Positions 53,820 through 64,000 of a DNA stretch of 64,000 nt are shown here, in pieces. Position 1 is the first letter of the stretch; the number at the start of each line of letters is the position of its first letter. The stretch is from Euryodendron excelsum. Taxonomy: Eukaryota; Streptophyta; Magnoliopsida; Ericales; Pentaphylacaceae. Under the pieces are notes generated by a model. That model had not been told where the DNA came from. It ran no database searches and was given only the letters and a program-made list of their open reading frames with translations. The stretch spans positions 38,095,818 through 38,159,817 of the forward strand of contig CM065379.1 of NCBI GenBank assembly GCA_033060915.1, in the 5' to 3' direction. A program made the translations under genes and the position numbers.

Positions 53820-54610
53820 TGAATTACCTCTGCCCAGTTTCTAATTTGAGTGGAATAGAAAGTTTTTGGCACAATTCAAAAGTTGAGGTCTGTATTGAAA
53901 GCTTCCGCACAATTACAACGTGAACAATTGGACAAATATAAGAGACTGAATTATTCTATTTTGCACAATTACAACATATGTGCTGTTAACTATCAAACAA
54001 AACCATCAGCTTTCTTTGCATCGATCTATATAAATGTAGCTGTGACCAGACCCTTTTTGATGCATTCATAATCAAGGACTAGTCAGTTATGACTTCAAAT
54101 TAAGCAGTGAAAAAAGACTAGTGCCCGAGTTGGGCTTCCACTTGTTTTGCATGAGCCCTTTACCCACCGGCAGTTATGCTTAAAGAAAGAAACACCTTTC
54201 TTCACTGCACAGAACAACTCAACATGTATAAATGCAATTTTGCTTACAAAAATGAACTCAGTGGTCACCAAAATGCAGAGCTTAAAGTTTGGTCAATGTA
54301 ATTTGCCGAGACCTTACCTTATTTACCCATCTCAAGTTTGTTGTAGCAATTTCTCTCATCCAAGCAGTAATCCACCTTTCTTGCAAATCAAATTGTGGTT
54401 ATCTCCTCGACTCCCTCTGCTTCCGTGCACCGGATAATCTGATAGTCACCAAGTTCCCATCTCTTCCTTCCTAGAACAGTCCGAAATCATGGGATGAATT
54501 TAACAAAGACATTATTGAGTTGAAAGGAAAAATAATTGAAAGACCTGGAATCAGGAATAAAACCTGCTCACTCTCGGTGATCCATTTACTCCTGTCTAAT
54601 CATTCCTTAA

Positions 54611-54803
54611 TGCTACGTTTGGATCCCAAATTTATCAAGAAAACAGAAAGGAAAAGGAGAGGAATATGATAAGGAAAAGAGAGATTCCAAATTCTTACCC
54701 ATTTTCTTTTTATGTTCTTTTATTCTCCACTTTCTCTCACAACCAAACATAAGATGGGATTTCATATCCTTTTCCCTTAACAAATCTGAAATCCAAACAC
54801 AGT
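54611..54803. mobile_element. Tourist-like MITE (copy 3)
   Basis: The left end TGCTACGTTTGGATCCCAAA, preceded by TTAA, pairs with a right end whose complement reads GTGTTTGGATTTCAGATTTG (near 54780-54800). Internal arms are rich in AAGGAAAAG and CTTTT. It resembles the elements at 16405 and 23107. The exact right border is uncertain, because CCAAACATAA at 54743 offers another end. Confidence 0.5.
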
Positions 54804-55552
54804 GTACGTCCTACCATGGTGGAAACTGAAATAGTGCTTTCCTCTACTAAGCACAATATAAAACCACAAAGCATTGATATCTGCAGAACAAACTGTAACC
54901 TCATCTCCACAACTCCCTCTTTAGCTGCAATGATAATCAATTAGTTTGGACTTAGAAGTAATGTCACGACCTTCAATCTCTCGAGTATGGGTTTCAGTGC
55001 GGGCATTTTGTCAATTAGCTTGGTTCAAGTCCCCTCCTCAAAGTCCACAAGAAACCACTGGTGTTAATCCTCAATATGGGGTCTATTTGTCCAAACAAAC
55101 AACAGGGCAAATGAATAGCTAAATATGAACGCAACCACGCAGTCCTAATCAGTGTTACCAAAAAACGCTCATATCTTAGCAATTTACGTATTGGAACACA
55201 TTTTCTACAAAGTGGTACACTTACATTGCAAAACAATAAATTTAGCGATCCAAAGTAATTGTGAAATTTTTTCCTAATTATCTCCTTAAAGGTTACGTAA
55301 AGAGGAAAAAAAATTAAATAAATGAACTAAAATCTAGGGATGGTGAAGTTTTGGTAAGACAATGTAAAAAAAGGGAGCATAATTCTCCTAGAAATGCGTC
55401 TTTTAAATGATTAATTGGAAAAACATAGATTATATTTTACTAGATGTCTACTTGTTAAAAAAACAAAAAAGAATTGCACCATAAATCCCTTAAATTCAAA
55501 TAGTGTAGTATATACAAGTCCACCACTATAGCACCACATTTTAAAGCAACTC

Positions 55553-56160
55553 CACGTTCCAAGTAACATCGGACCTAACTCATCTTGGGTCTAAAGCAAG
55601 AGCTTACAAGTGTTTAATGCATGAGCCTGATGATGAAGGGCACACAGGGGTGTCCCTCTCGAGAACAATCCCGCAAGTTGCAGGAGAAGCACTGAAAATA
55701 AACATGGCCCTGCTAGGCTCCTTGGTTCTGCCATATTCGGCAAATCCAATATGGTTAATCAGTTGGGTGGAAGAAAATATGCCCCATGCAAGGAAAAGGA
55801 GTCCTTATATACCGGATTTCAAAAAGGCCTTTAAGCATTTATGCGTTGATGGAGGGAATTATGCAGGAGGAAAAGCTGTAAATGACACGCCAAGGAGAAG
55901 CTAAAGTTGACAGACAGAGATGCGGTAGCCTAAAGAAATGACACTATAAGTTTGGAAACACATCATCTTCGTCAACTTGGAAGGGTGAAAAACAGAGACA
56001 AAGTTTGGAAGCTGGCATTTGGGAGTGGGTCTAATTGTAATAGTGCTGTTTGGAAGTGCATTTCAAAGCTCAAACCAGATGGTTCAAATGCGTGGTCAGA
56101 CTGGAGATCCACCGGGGATTTTGTTGATCATATACCCCAATATAATAGTAGAATGAAGAA
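55553..56160 (+). pseudogene. 3-ketoacyl-CoA synthase pseudogene, C-terminal part
   Basis: Homology starts near 55553 (LTHLGSKARAYKCLMHEPDD), continues open from 55617 with GHTGVSLSRTIPQVAGEALK, LGSLVLPYSAN and SPYIPDFKKAFKHLCVDGGN, stops at 55902, and resumes in another frame (55952-56200) with LGRVKNRDKVWKLAFGSGSN and CNSAVWKCISKLKPD. This is the C-terminal third of the FAE1/KCS condensing enzymes, which elongate very-long-chain fatty acids at the ER. The N-terminal membrane region and the active-site Cys part are missing. The catalytic His segment (normally C-x-H-A-G-G-R-A) is altered to CVDGGNYAGGKA; the Asn in CNSAVW remains. The copy cannot be functional. Confidence 0.88.
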
Positions 56161-57699
56161 GACAAACACCGAAAGAAAGCTATTACTACTGTATTTTTAG
56201 TTCTTTTATGTAAATTTTCCTAATGTATACACGTTCCCTGAGACCCGCACAGTCATTTACCAAACCTACTTCTGGGGTCATCACCCCTCGACCCGCACCA
56301 TTATCATTATCATTAACATCATTACTTCTACTGTTAAAGATGGAGTAATGCCATAAAAACATAATCAAAACAACCATAAGCGTAGCTTATACTTCCAAAG
56401 TTGTCATCATTTCATATGAGAATTTTCTAATTTGTGTAAAATTTTTCTTAGAAGATGTATATGCAGCCACCCCCTTGCTATTTATGCTTTCACTCCATCA
56501 TCTCTTCCAATTAATACTACAATCTGAGGAATTCAACAAACAAAACCAATCAATCAAACATGCATGCATATACTTTTGTTGGTATGCCTATATACAGTAG
56601 GAGCAAAAAGAAAAGGAGGCTAGCACTTTGGGGATCTGCCCATCTGACAAAGATGATGCTGCAAGAGGAAAAAGATGTGCCACCACATTCAAATGATAGG
56701 GAATATATATGCTTGGTTCTGAGTTCTCTACAGCCATGGATTGCTCTTTTGTGGAAGACATATTAAACATAACTCCTGTGTCTTATTAACATTACTGACC
56801 CACCTTTTCTTCCACAAAAGGACACTCCTTTTTTATCTTATTACCTTCACGTTAACAAAACATGTAATTTTGGTCCAACCACCTCTAATAGGGTTTTTCC
56901 TGGAAGGGTTTCCACGTGAAAAACTCGAGTGATTGTTGTTTATTTGTTTAGGAAATGTTATACAACATGTACTGAATTGCTAATTGGTTAAAATAAGCAA
57001 AGGACCTATTCACCTCCCTCGAGGTCTGTAAATCCATATCCACGAGGCAAGTTTTTTTTTTTTTTTTTGAAACCATATAAACATATAATAGTTTAAACTT
57101 TAATCAATCTGTATTAACCTTTCATAAAAAATGTATTTCTTACATGCCACCGGCGGTGTGCACGGTCCAAGTCATAGTTGAGATATCATGTAAGACAGCA
57201 TGTGTGTCTTACTTATCAACAAATCAAACAAATAGAATTGAGATTCTGAGTCTCTCATATTTTCTTGTTTCTTTAGTTATAAATGGCTTTTCTGCTTTTA
57301 GCATTTTGGTTATGTGACAAACCTCTTATACGAACCAACTCTACCCTTATAGATATGAAAATTTTTGGTGACCCTTAAAATTCTGCTTCCCACTGCATAA
57401 AAAAAGGGATCAAAGTGAAGAAAAGAGCCCATAAATCAGTGTCACCACCATCTTCAACCCTTTCAACCTCCAATTTTGCTGCCACGCGAACCACTCACTA
57501 TCACAATTTCCATTACTGCCATTTCAACTACAAACCCCTCCATGACCATGCCCTCACAAAATCCATTTTAATACAACCGCCAGCAGCCACCTTTGAGCAC
57601 TTTCAAAAACCATCACCAATAACTGCTACCTCACGAAACACCATGTTATCTTCTAGCACAAGTCCCATTCATTACTTCACCAACAAAATGACTGGACAA
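56161..57699. other. Intergenic
   Basis: AT-rich, no gene recognised. It has a T-run of about 19 bases (57050-57068). An open frame that starts at 57415 runs into the rps12 fragment, but its first 95 codons (Ser/Thr/Pro/His-rich) show no domain. Confidence 0.45.
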
Positions 57700-57885
57700 G
57701 CACCAGTACTCCCTGGATTAGAAATCCTTGCTTATATACTTGGATATAGTTCAAAAGAACTTTCTGAAGCCTTAAAAGGAAGGGAAAACATTAAGGATTT
57801 ACCCGGTGAGCGATATTACATTGTTCGAGGAACCCCAAATGTTGTTGCCTAAAGGAATGTCAACAAAGGGGTCATTCTAGAGCAT
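57700..57885 (+). pseudogene. rps12: Nuclear copy of plastid rps12 (3' exon fragment)
   Basis: The translation GLEILAYILGYSSKELSEAL followed by KDLPGERYYIVRGTPNVVA matches the central and C-terminal part of plastid ribosomal protein S12, in which the equivalent segments are an FEITAYIPGIGHNLQEH-type stretch and KDLPGVRYHIVRGT. At the DNA level AAGGATTTACCCGGTG and ATTGTTCGAGGAACC are as in plastid DNA. A stop at 57850-57852 and an altered loop break it. It is most easily explained as old plastid DNA in the nucleus. Flanking sequence is not obviously plastid, so the transfer was small or is eroded. Confidence 0.85.
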
Positions 57886-59564
57886 TGGAGATTATTATCC
57901 AAGACTTATATCATTTGACGATGCTATGGAAATCCTTAGAATCATATGAAGTGCACATTCAACAAAGAATTTGAAATACCTAGACACTTTTAGGACAGTA
58001 ATTCAAGGCACTTTTCTTCACAATATTTTGAAAACCCAAAGACTCTCTCTGTCACATGCAAACAAGCGTGCATGCACATGGACACTTGCACACATACATA
58101 TGTACGTATTTTTATACTACTATAAAAAGACAACATTGGGACTTTGATAAGGACCTGTAACTTTTAATTTTCTAAAACTGTCATAAAAAGTTTAACAAAT
58201 TACTAATGTTGTGCACATCTTATTTGACTCACAAGGACAAAGCAGTAAAGTACTAATATAGATTTCGTCACCACTCACTACTCACGCCCTATTTCTTTCT
58301 CCACACTTGTACAAATTGATCTCACTCACGTAATGGGATCACTCTTCTAGTATATATATAAAGAGAGAGGGAGAGAGAGAGAGAGAGAGATGCATGGAAT
58401 GTCTAAGGTGAAGAATAAGATGGATGGCATCAAACTTCCTTAATTGAATTGTCAAAAAAACCCAAAAATAAGTTGTGTTTTTCTATCTGTAAAAGTTGGA
58501 CAATGTTAACGGAAAACCCGTCCCCTACAGCAGTGCAAGTGGCATAAGTACTTCACAAATCATAGGTTTATCCTACTGAGGACGCATTTCGTGCTTTTCA
58601 TGAATTCATCCATCACATTAAATCATTATGCTTTCCTTAAGGATTGCAGGCAAGATTTCAACATTTATAGAGGCATACATTTTCATAAGGGATGCTAATC
58701 TTCCAGATGAACTAACATGACCACATACCATCACCCACTTTGTTCAATCACTCCATATTCCTTAAGGATTGTAGTTGTAGGGAAGTTCTTTGCATTTACC
58801 ATTCTACATTTTCCTTATGAATGCTAAAACTTCATGATGAAGTAAGCAACCAGCATGAAGGAAACATCCTTTGATTTATAGACAAGTGAATGAGGGTCGG
58901 ACTCGAGCAGGAACAGGGTCATCCACAACTATAGACATTTTGTTGCTATTTGTTTTTTCGTTAAGTAGACATTGTACTGTTTTTCCTTATACGTTAAGCT
59001 TTTCATAAACTCATGCGCGCAAATGGAAGAACATTAGGAACAAATTTTTGAAATTAAGAACATTATAATACAATGTCTAAAAAAATGCATAATTTATTTG
59101 TTTTTATGTGCATCTTCTAAGTAAACACCGGAGGTCTTCCGACACAAGTCTGTGAAGCAATGGAAAGAATGCCATGTCAATAAGACCACTAAGATGGGTA
59201 AAGGCCTGCATATTATGATAAACTTCAGCAAATACCAACTTTCCCGAAAATCTAAGTACAGACACGGCAGAAATGGCTAAAATACCATTAAAAGATGATG
59301 GATGGAATAACCCAGTTACACCAATAATGAGCACAATGAACCACAAAAGTCAACTCTCTCCTTGAGCATTGCTTTACATGCTGACAAAATAAACTAACTT
59401 TTTTCTAAAAGCAAAAATCAGAGAACAGACAAATGCAAATTGTGGGTTATTGGCACGATTGTGAACTGGCACTAGTAAGAACTTGAGAATTTGATAAGTC
59501 TTAGGTTCTTGTGTTATAATCGGGACAAGAAATTATAAGGAAAAAAGAATAAATAAAAAAAATC
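57886..59564. other. Intergenic
   Basis: No gene recognised with confidence. It contains a GA microsatellite (about 58363-58390) and an imperfect duplication of about 115 bases (58630-58845; TTCCTTAAGGATTG in each copy). A minus-strand open frame at 59104-59346 (80 codons, hydrophobic N-terminal half) is unassigned. Confidence 0.45.
58363..58390 (+). repeat. GA microsatellite
   Basis: An almost uninterrupted GA dinucleotide run next to a TA run (58352-58360). Confidence 0.8.
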
Positions 59565-60850
59565 TTATCTTTTTCTTTTTTGGGTACAAAGGAAATTAGC
59601 ACAAAGAAAAAAAAGATAAGGCAGCATTAAGATCTAATAAAAGCAGTTCCTGCAAGGTCTGCTTGAAGCAGATGGCCCAGCCCCGGAGGGGGATTATCCA
59701 ACACAACCAAATCTTCTACCGTGCTTGCTCCCAAGTTAGCTAGAAAATCTGCACAAAAGTTTCCTTGTCTGAGAGTATGCATGAAGCTACACTCTTGTGC
59801 AATCGCAATCTCCTTGCAGTCATGTATTATAGCCTTGAACTTGTGACTATGCAAGGAAGAATTCTTCATAAAGCTGATGGCGTAATTAGAGTCTGACTTA
59901 ATGACTATACCCCTCAGATTTCTATCTTTAATCAATTCCAGCCCTTTAAGGATTCCCCAAAGTTCTGCCTCCAAGCTTGTAGCTATACCAATACTACCCA
60001 CAAAACCAACAATCCAAGCTCCCTGGTCATTTTGAAGGAGTCCACCATAGCCAGCTGCCCCTGAGGAGCCTTTTGCACTCCCATCAACATTTAGCTTGAA
60101 TGAACCTGCACAAGGAAATGACCAGCTGATTAGTTTGGGTATTTTAGGTGGATGTTCAAGACTACTATGCATAGCTTCCCAAATATCATTAGCATAAATA
60201 GTGATATTCTTAAGCAGATCCCTATCATAGCTACCAAGATTATGGAGCACTTCTTTATTTCTCTCCTTCCATGCATGCCAGATGACAGAACAAAATAGAA
60301 TCCCCCAAGGAACCCTAGAGTGAATCTTAAGGCTGCTCCCCTTCAAATTCCCATCCAACCATAAGGAAAGGGAAAGATTATCCTCTTGATGGTAATCTTG
60401 TGGGCTGATAAACCTTAGCCAAATGGTTTTACTTTTAGGGCAGTTTCTTAGAATATGTAAGGTATCCTCAGTTGGGTGCGAACATCTCTCACAAGCAACG
60501 GATTCAACAATAGATCTAACATGTCTGAGTTTGTTAGACAAAAGTCTATCCTGAATAGCAAGCCAAATGAAGCCCTTTAATTTTTGGGGGATGTTTAGCT
60601 TCCAAATCCAATCTAGGTTGGGATTGATCCCCTGAATAGATTGGTCCATGATATAGTCATAGGCAGATTTAATAGAGAACTCACCATTATTGGAATGGCC
60701 CCAGACAACAGTGTCAGGAACAATAGAGAATTTAGGAATATAAGTTCTCTTTATAGAATCTTTAAGTTTAGGAGTTAGGGCCTGATTAACTCTACTAAGA
60801 TCCCAATTATGATTCTCCTCGATGAAATCATTCACATAGCTGTGGTCATT
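59565..60850 (-). mobile_element. 5'-truncated L1-type LINE, minus strand
   Basis: A single long open frame (59627-60835) encodes the C-terminal third of a plant LINE protein. A T-rich run (59565-59582) at its lower end is the complement of a short A-rich tail. Homology stops just above 60850, so the 5' part with endonuclease and RT is missing, as is usual for LINE copies truncated during insertion. Target duplications were not determined. Confidence 0.8.
59627..60835 (-). CDS. LINE C-terminal protein: zf-RVT and RNase H, 402 codons
   Basis: Minus strand. Residues about 35-150 form the zinc-binding region: NNGEFSIKSAYDYIMDQS, WIWKLNIPQKLKGFIWLAIQ, and CERCSHPTEDTLHILRNCPK with its Cys/His set. 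A linker (VIWHAWKERNKEVLHN) leads to an RNase H domain at about 250-380 with all four acidic residues: FKLNVDGSAKG (Asp), SLEAELWGILKGLELIKD (Glu), VIKSDSNYAISF (Asp) and NFCADFLANLG (Asp). It is part of a retrotransposon ORF2; the upstream RT is missing, so the ATG is accidental. The open frame without any stop suggests recent insertion compared with the other elements here. Confidence 0.88.
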   Translation of the reverse strand: MNDFIEENHNWDLSRVNQALTPKLKDSIKRTYIPKFSIVPDTVVWGHSNNGEFSIKSAYDYIMDQSIQGINPNLDWIWKLNIPQKLKGFIWLAIQDRLLSNKLRHVRSIVESVACERCSHPTEDTLHILRNCPKSKTIWLRFISPQDYHQEDNLSLSLWLDGNLKGSSLKIHSRVPWGILFCSVIWHAWKERNKEVLHNLGSYDRDLLKNITIYANDIWEAMHSSLEHPPKIPKLISWSFPCAGSFKLNVDGSAKGSSGAAGYGGLLQNDQGAWIVGFVGSIGIATSLEAELWGILKGLELIKDRNLRGIVIKSDSNYAISFMKNSSLHSHKFKAIIHDCKEIAIAQECSFMHTLRQGNFCADFLANLGASTVEDLVVLDNPPPGLGHLLQADLAGTAFIRS

Positions 60851-62782
60851 GTTGTTTTCACCAACTATAGTGGCATTAATGCTTTGTTATCGACGGGTAA
60901 CAATCTCCTAAACATGAAAACCTAAAATTAAAGAAAAGCTTTGTGTAGTAATCACTACTAATTTCAACTCAGGCCGGAGGATTACATGTATTCAATAGGC
61001 ACCCAAATTTTTTAACACACAATACAATAATTCCAACAATCACAATCCACCAGTAATTTAACAAATTACATAAGATTTAAATATACAAAACAAATCCGAA
61101 GTAAACATTGGCTGGGTTTTCATAATAATAAGCCATCAATTCAGCCATCACTTGACAGAATCAGCAATATAAAAGCAGAATTATAAGTTCAGGGTTTCAA
61201 CCTCAAAGATATCAGGTTAAAAGGCATACACAAAGATAAATAAAATCTTTGTTACAGTGTTGAAGGTCGAGCGTCTGCACCAATGAGAACAAAAGATAGG
61301 GCTGAAGAAGAAAGTGAAGAAGAATCAGTTGATGATCGTATATGCATTTTGACTCTACAGACACGGCTTATTCAAATGGAGAGAGAGGGAGAACCGTTAT
61401 AACTTGGAGTGAGTGGGAACCGGTTATAGCCTATAGGCAAACAATAGTAGAGCGGCCGAATGGAGTAACAATTTCTCTTGTTACAAACGACGTCGTGCGT
61501 TTTTGGTTCTCTAGGTTGTGCATGAGTCGGTTTGGGTTGGGTTTGCAATTCCTCATAACTGACCCGACTTTAGTTGGCTCTAAAAATTTTGAATCCAGAA
61601 TCGAACCAATCCGTATCGGTTTGGATTGGTTCAATTTGGTTCCATACCTCGGGTCAAGGTCGGATTGGGTAGATTCAAGTCCATTTTCTTTGTACTAAAC
61701 GTAGTTTTTTTATTTAAAACTTAAAGAAATTGCATTAATCGTGTATCCTCAAATTTTAAAGAAATCAATAAAACAACATATAAACACAAATTAATAATAA
61801 TTTAGTTCAAATAACCATGACTTAAAGACAAATATACAATATATGTAAACCAAATTATATCTCTAAGATCGATTCTCAGTTCGGTTCCCAAGTTGAGAAG
61901 ATCAGTTCTCGATTCGATTCAGGTCTAGAGAATACGAACCCAAGAACTTAATCGAAATGGTTGGGTTTGTTTTTTTAGACACCAATCAAACCGAACTATT
62001 GCTAGACCAAACCAAACCGACTCACAAAAGTTAGGAAAGTTTGATTCTAAGGTTTTTCAGTTTATTTGTGCACCTAGGTTCTTGTATGATTAGTTCGGTG
62101 ATTTCCCCTTTTTCTTTTTATTCCTCATCTTACATTTGGTAGGAGTGGAATAGAATGACCATTTTAGTTTTCTATTCCCATTCTCACTTTTGGTAAATAG
62201 AAGTAGAGTGTGAATTTACATTTTACTGGAACAGTAATTCTCACAAAATGTGGGATTGAGCATTCATCTTGATTTGGTGAGGAATGCCCATTCCATTTTA
62301 TGCAAAATCACGCGTCTCTCTCTCTTCTTAAGCATTGGCTAAAATCTGTTGCCAACCTCTCTTATACTCACGATGTTCTCCATCTCCCACAACAACTTCA
62401 ATCATTGATAAAAGTAGATATGGCTAGGATTGGTTTGTTTTATAAAGCGTAATGCTAATGTTGGCGTAATTTCCACATTCGTTGAAGTGGTTTAGACCCT
62501 TTGTAAATTGAAAAAGGACTAATTTCAAAAGTATACAAAGAAAATTATGTGTATGAGCATATATGAAGCCTATTATGATATTTACAATGCATCTTAACTT
62601 CCCAAAACACCTCCAGCTAGGTTAGAAAAATTAGAGTAGCCATTTCGATGGTCACACAGTTACACTACAAATCTAAAGAAAAAACATATTCTATGTACTT
62701 ATAAAAAACTATCAATTGTAAAGAGCAAGAAAGCATTTCAAGTATATTTACCTCTTTAACCCATCAACTCTTATTATGGGAA
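60851..62782. other. Intergenic, with decayed repeat-like sequence
   Basis: No gene recognised. Two stretches have the look of decayed small transposable elements: 61540-62040 (repeated ACCAAACCGA / TCGGTTTGG-type sequence on both strands) and 62120-62320 (GGAGTGGAATAGAATG, ATTCCCATTCT, ATGCCCATTCCATTT). I could not define their termini. The open frame at 61342-61698 is unassigned. Confidence 0.4.
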
Positions 62783-63004
62783 CAGAGCCAGCCCTGGGCT
62801 GAAGCAAGCTCAGCCCATGCTTTACGCCCTCCTCAAAAACTCAAAATTTGGAGCTCCAATTATTTAGAGGTGTTTTATAGTCGCATAGAATAAAGAATTA
62901 AATGATGTTTTAATAAGAGGCCCAATTTAACAAGTTCATAATTGTATAGAGGGTCTCATCTCCAAACTTCGATTAAGGCCCCTAAAATCTCAAGGTCGGC
63001 CTTG
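62783..63004. mobile_element. hAT-type MITE with 8-base target duplication
   Basis: The left end CAGAGCCAGCCCTGGG and the complemented right end CAAGGCCGACCTTGAG differ only by transitions. The flanks are TATGGGAA (62775-62782) and TGTGGGAA (63005-63012), an 8-base duplication with one difference. The 222-bp element is non-coding. Confidence 0.75.
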
Positions 63005-63012
63005 TGTGGGAA

Positions 63013-63928
63013 AAAATTACAGTCGTAGTACCAACTGTTCAGTACTCATCTCTATTAAATTACAACTTAAGTATTTTATTGCATTAACAAAATGAATTTG
63101 TAATTAATAAAAAAAGGGTTTTTAATGCACTAAATAATACACAACAAAATATGATATGTATGCGTACTGAATAATCTTGTACTACCTGAATTGGACTTGA
63201 ATCATTCAATGGTGTTGCTTTTAACCTGTTTGATTATTCATTATTTTAAGCACACATACGATTGCACTCTTCATGATTTTACGGTTACCAATAAGCTGCA
63301 CTCCTGCTCTAACTCTTGCTCTAACTCTTAGTGTTATGTTTGGTCTTAAAGTTGTGGAAGGAAAAGAAATGAAAAAGAAAGTAAAATTACTTATACATAT
63401 TTATATTTTTACAAGTAACCAAACAAAAAATAAATATATTCTTTTAAGAAAATACCTATTCAATCCTCCACCTTTGCCAAATTCAGTTAAACAAAAGAAA
63501 AAAATTTAGACTAAAATCTTAACCAAGTTTTAGCTCTAACTAGGATATTGAGAATGACCAACTAGACCGAATTAACATGATGAACAATCGATCAAGTTTG
63601 CTCCAAAAAAAAAAAAAAAAAAAAATAAAAAAAATAAAAAAACAGAAGGAACTGAAGAACATGAAAAGAGAAAACCCAAACGTTACATCTAAGTTCGAGA
63701 AGCAAAGATCAAGACAATCATACTTGCAGCTATAAGGCTCATAATGCAAAGACGCATGGAATGCAATCAGATGAATAAGGAAAAAAATTGAAAAAAATAT
63801 AAGAGCCTCTAGCTAGCCTAATCGACATTTAATGCCCAATCCATTGTCTTTCTTTACTAGGGCTATGTTTGGAACCTGTATTTATCAAGAAAAAAGCTAA
63901 AGAAAAGGAAAATGTGAGAAAAAAGATT
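63013..63928. other. Intergenic, MITE fragments
   Basis: No gene recognised. A Tourist-like inverted-repeat pair may lie at about 63330-63425 (GTTATGTTTGGTC and, complemented, TTGTTTGGTTACTTG). A truncated left half of the Tourist-like MITE (GCTATGTTTGGAACC, TTTATCAAGAAAA) at 63862-63927 ends exactly where GDSL homology begins. A poly-A run lies at 63606-63624. Confidence 0.45.
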
Positions 63929-64000
63929 CTTGACATCTTGCCCAAACTTCAATGCTCTGTCTAAGTGGGTAATGATTCCATTATGCTTGCATATGAGATA
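63929..64000 (+). pseudogene. Third GDSL esterase copy, end of exon 5 and 3' flank (runs off the window)
   Basis: GACATCTTGCCCAAACTTC, CAATGCTCTGTCTAAG and then GATTCCATTATGCTTGCATA match the last codons, stop and 3' flank of the broken copy (49160-49230), and less closely the intact gene (53590-53650). Upstream sequence is MITE, not the rest of exon 5, so the copy is truncated on its 5' side. Confidence 0.75.

Larger units (their letters stand above)
53626..55552. other. Intergenic, with a MITE
   Basis: The first 560 bases match the downstream region of the broken GDSL copy. A Tourist-like MITE lies at 54611 to about 54803. No other gene recognised; small open frames (54147-54437, 54737-54940, 55015-55236) show no domain. 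Confidence 0.5.

Noticed and set aside
57415..57699. N-terminal part of the frame leading into rps12, considered as a transit peptide
   Set aside because: It is Ser/Thr-rich and could superficially resemble one, but the rps12 part is itself broken and shortened, so a functional transferred gene is unlikely.

Overview
This is nuclear DNA from a plant, almost certainly a eudicot. The evidence is introns with GT..AG borders and AT-rich sequence, a five-exon GDSL esterase gene, plant-specific retrotransposon lineages (Tork and Sirevirus-like Copia; Athila and Tat Gypsy), plant L1-type LINEs, and a copy of plastid rps12. I cannot name the species. No bacterial features, CRISPR arrays or rRNA genes were seen.

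Only one gene looks intact: a GDSL esterase/lipase at 51.3-53.6 kb (five exons, 377 codons, signal peptide, all catalytic blocks). It belongs to a local tandem family. A second, broken copy lies upstream but is split: its exon 2 is at 22.8-23.0 kb and its exons 3-5 are at 48.4-49.2 kb. About 25 kb of nested retrotransposon sits in what was intron 2. The tail of a third copy starts at about 63.93 kb and runs off the window.

Layout. 1-2.84 kb: 3' end of a Sirevirus-like Copia with its LTR. 2.86-5.79 kb: minus-strand LINE remnant carrying a minus-strand solo LTR (3944-5270). 5.8-8.0 kb: AT-rich spacer with a G-rich tract. 7987-14941: complete but decayed Tork-type Copia with a hAT-type MITE in gag. 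15-19 kb: spacer with small inverted-repeat elements. 19.0-20.56 kb: PIF/Harbinger transposase pseudogene. About 21.4-22.78 kb: minus-strand solo LTR related to the Tork element. 23276-48340: Tat-lineage Gypsy on the minus strand (TSD CTAAG on both sides). Inside it are an Athila-type Gypsy on the plus strand (24498-37308, TSD TGTCA on both sides) and a 2-kb Sirevirus-like LTR (41448-43481). 51.3-53.6 kb: GDSL gene. 55.55-56.16 kb: 3-ketoacyl-CoA synthase pseudogene. 57.70-57.88 kb: plastid rps12 fragment. 59.57-60.85 kb: 5'-truncated LINE with a long open frame. 62783-63004: hAT-type MITE. End: third GDSL copy.

Inferred order of events: GDSL duplication; a small MITE into intron 2 of one copy; the Tat element immediately beside that MITE; then the Athila and Sirevirus-like insertions into the Tat element. 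Many in-frame stops in the elements look like C-to-T (or G-to-A) changes, as expected of methylated, silenced repeats.

The observations I rate highest are: (a) a 14-base self-complementary sequence exactly where the primer-binding site of the Tork element should be; (b) an antisense, spliced open frame in the Tat element with its own TATA box; (c) a motif cluster shared by the Athila LTRs and a TATA-bearing region upstream of its third ORF; (d) the GDSL gene split by the nested insertion.
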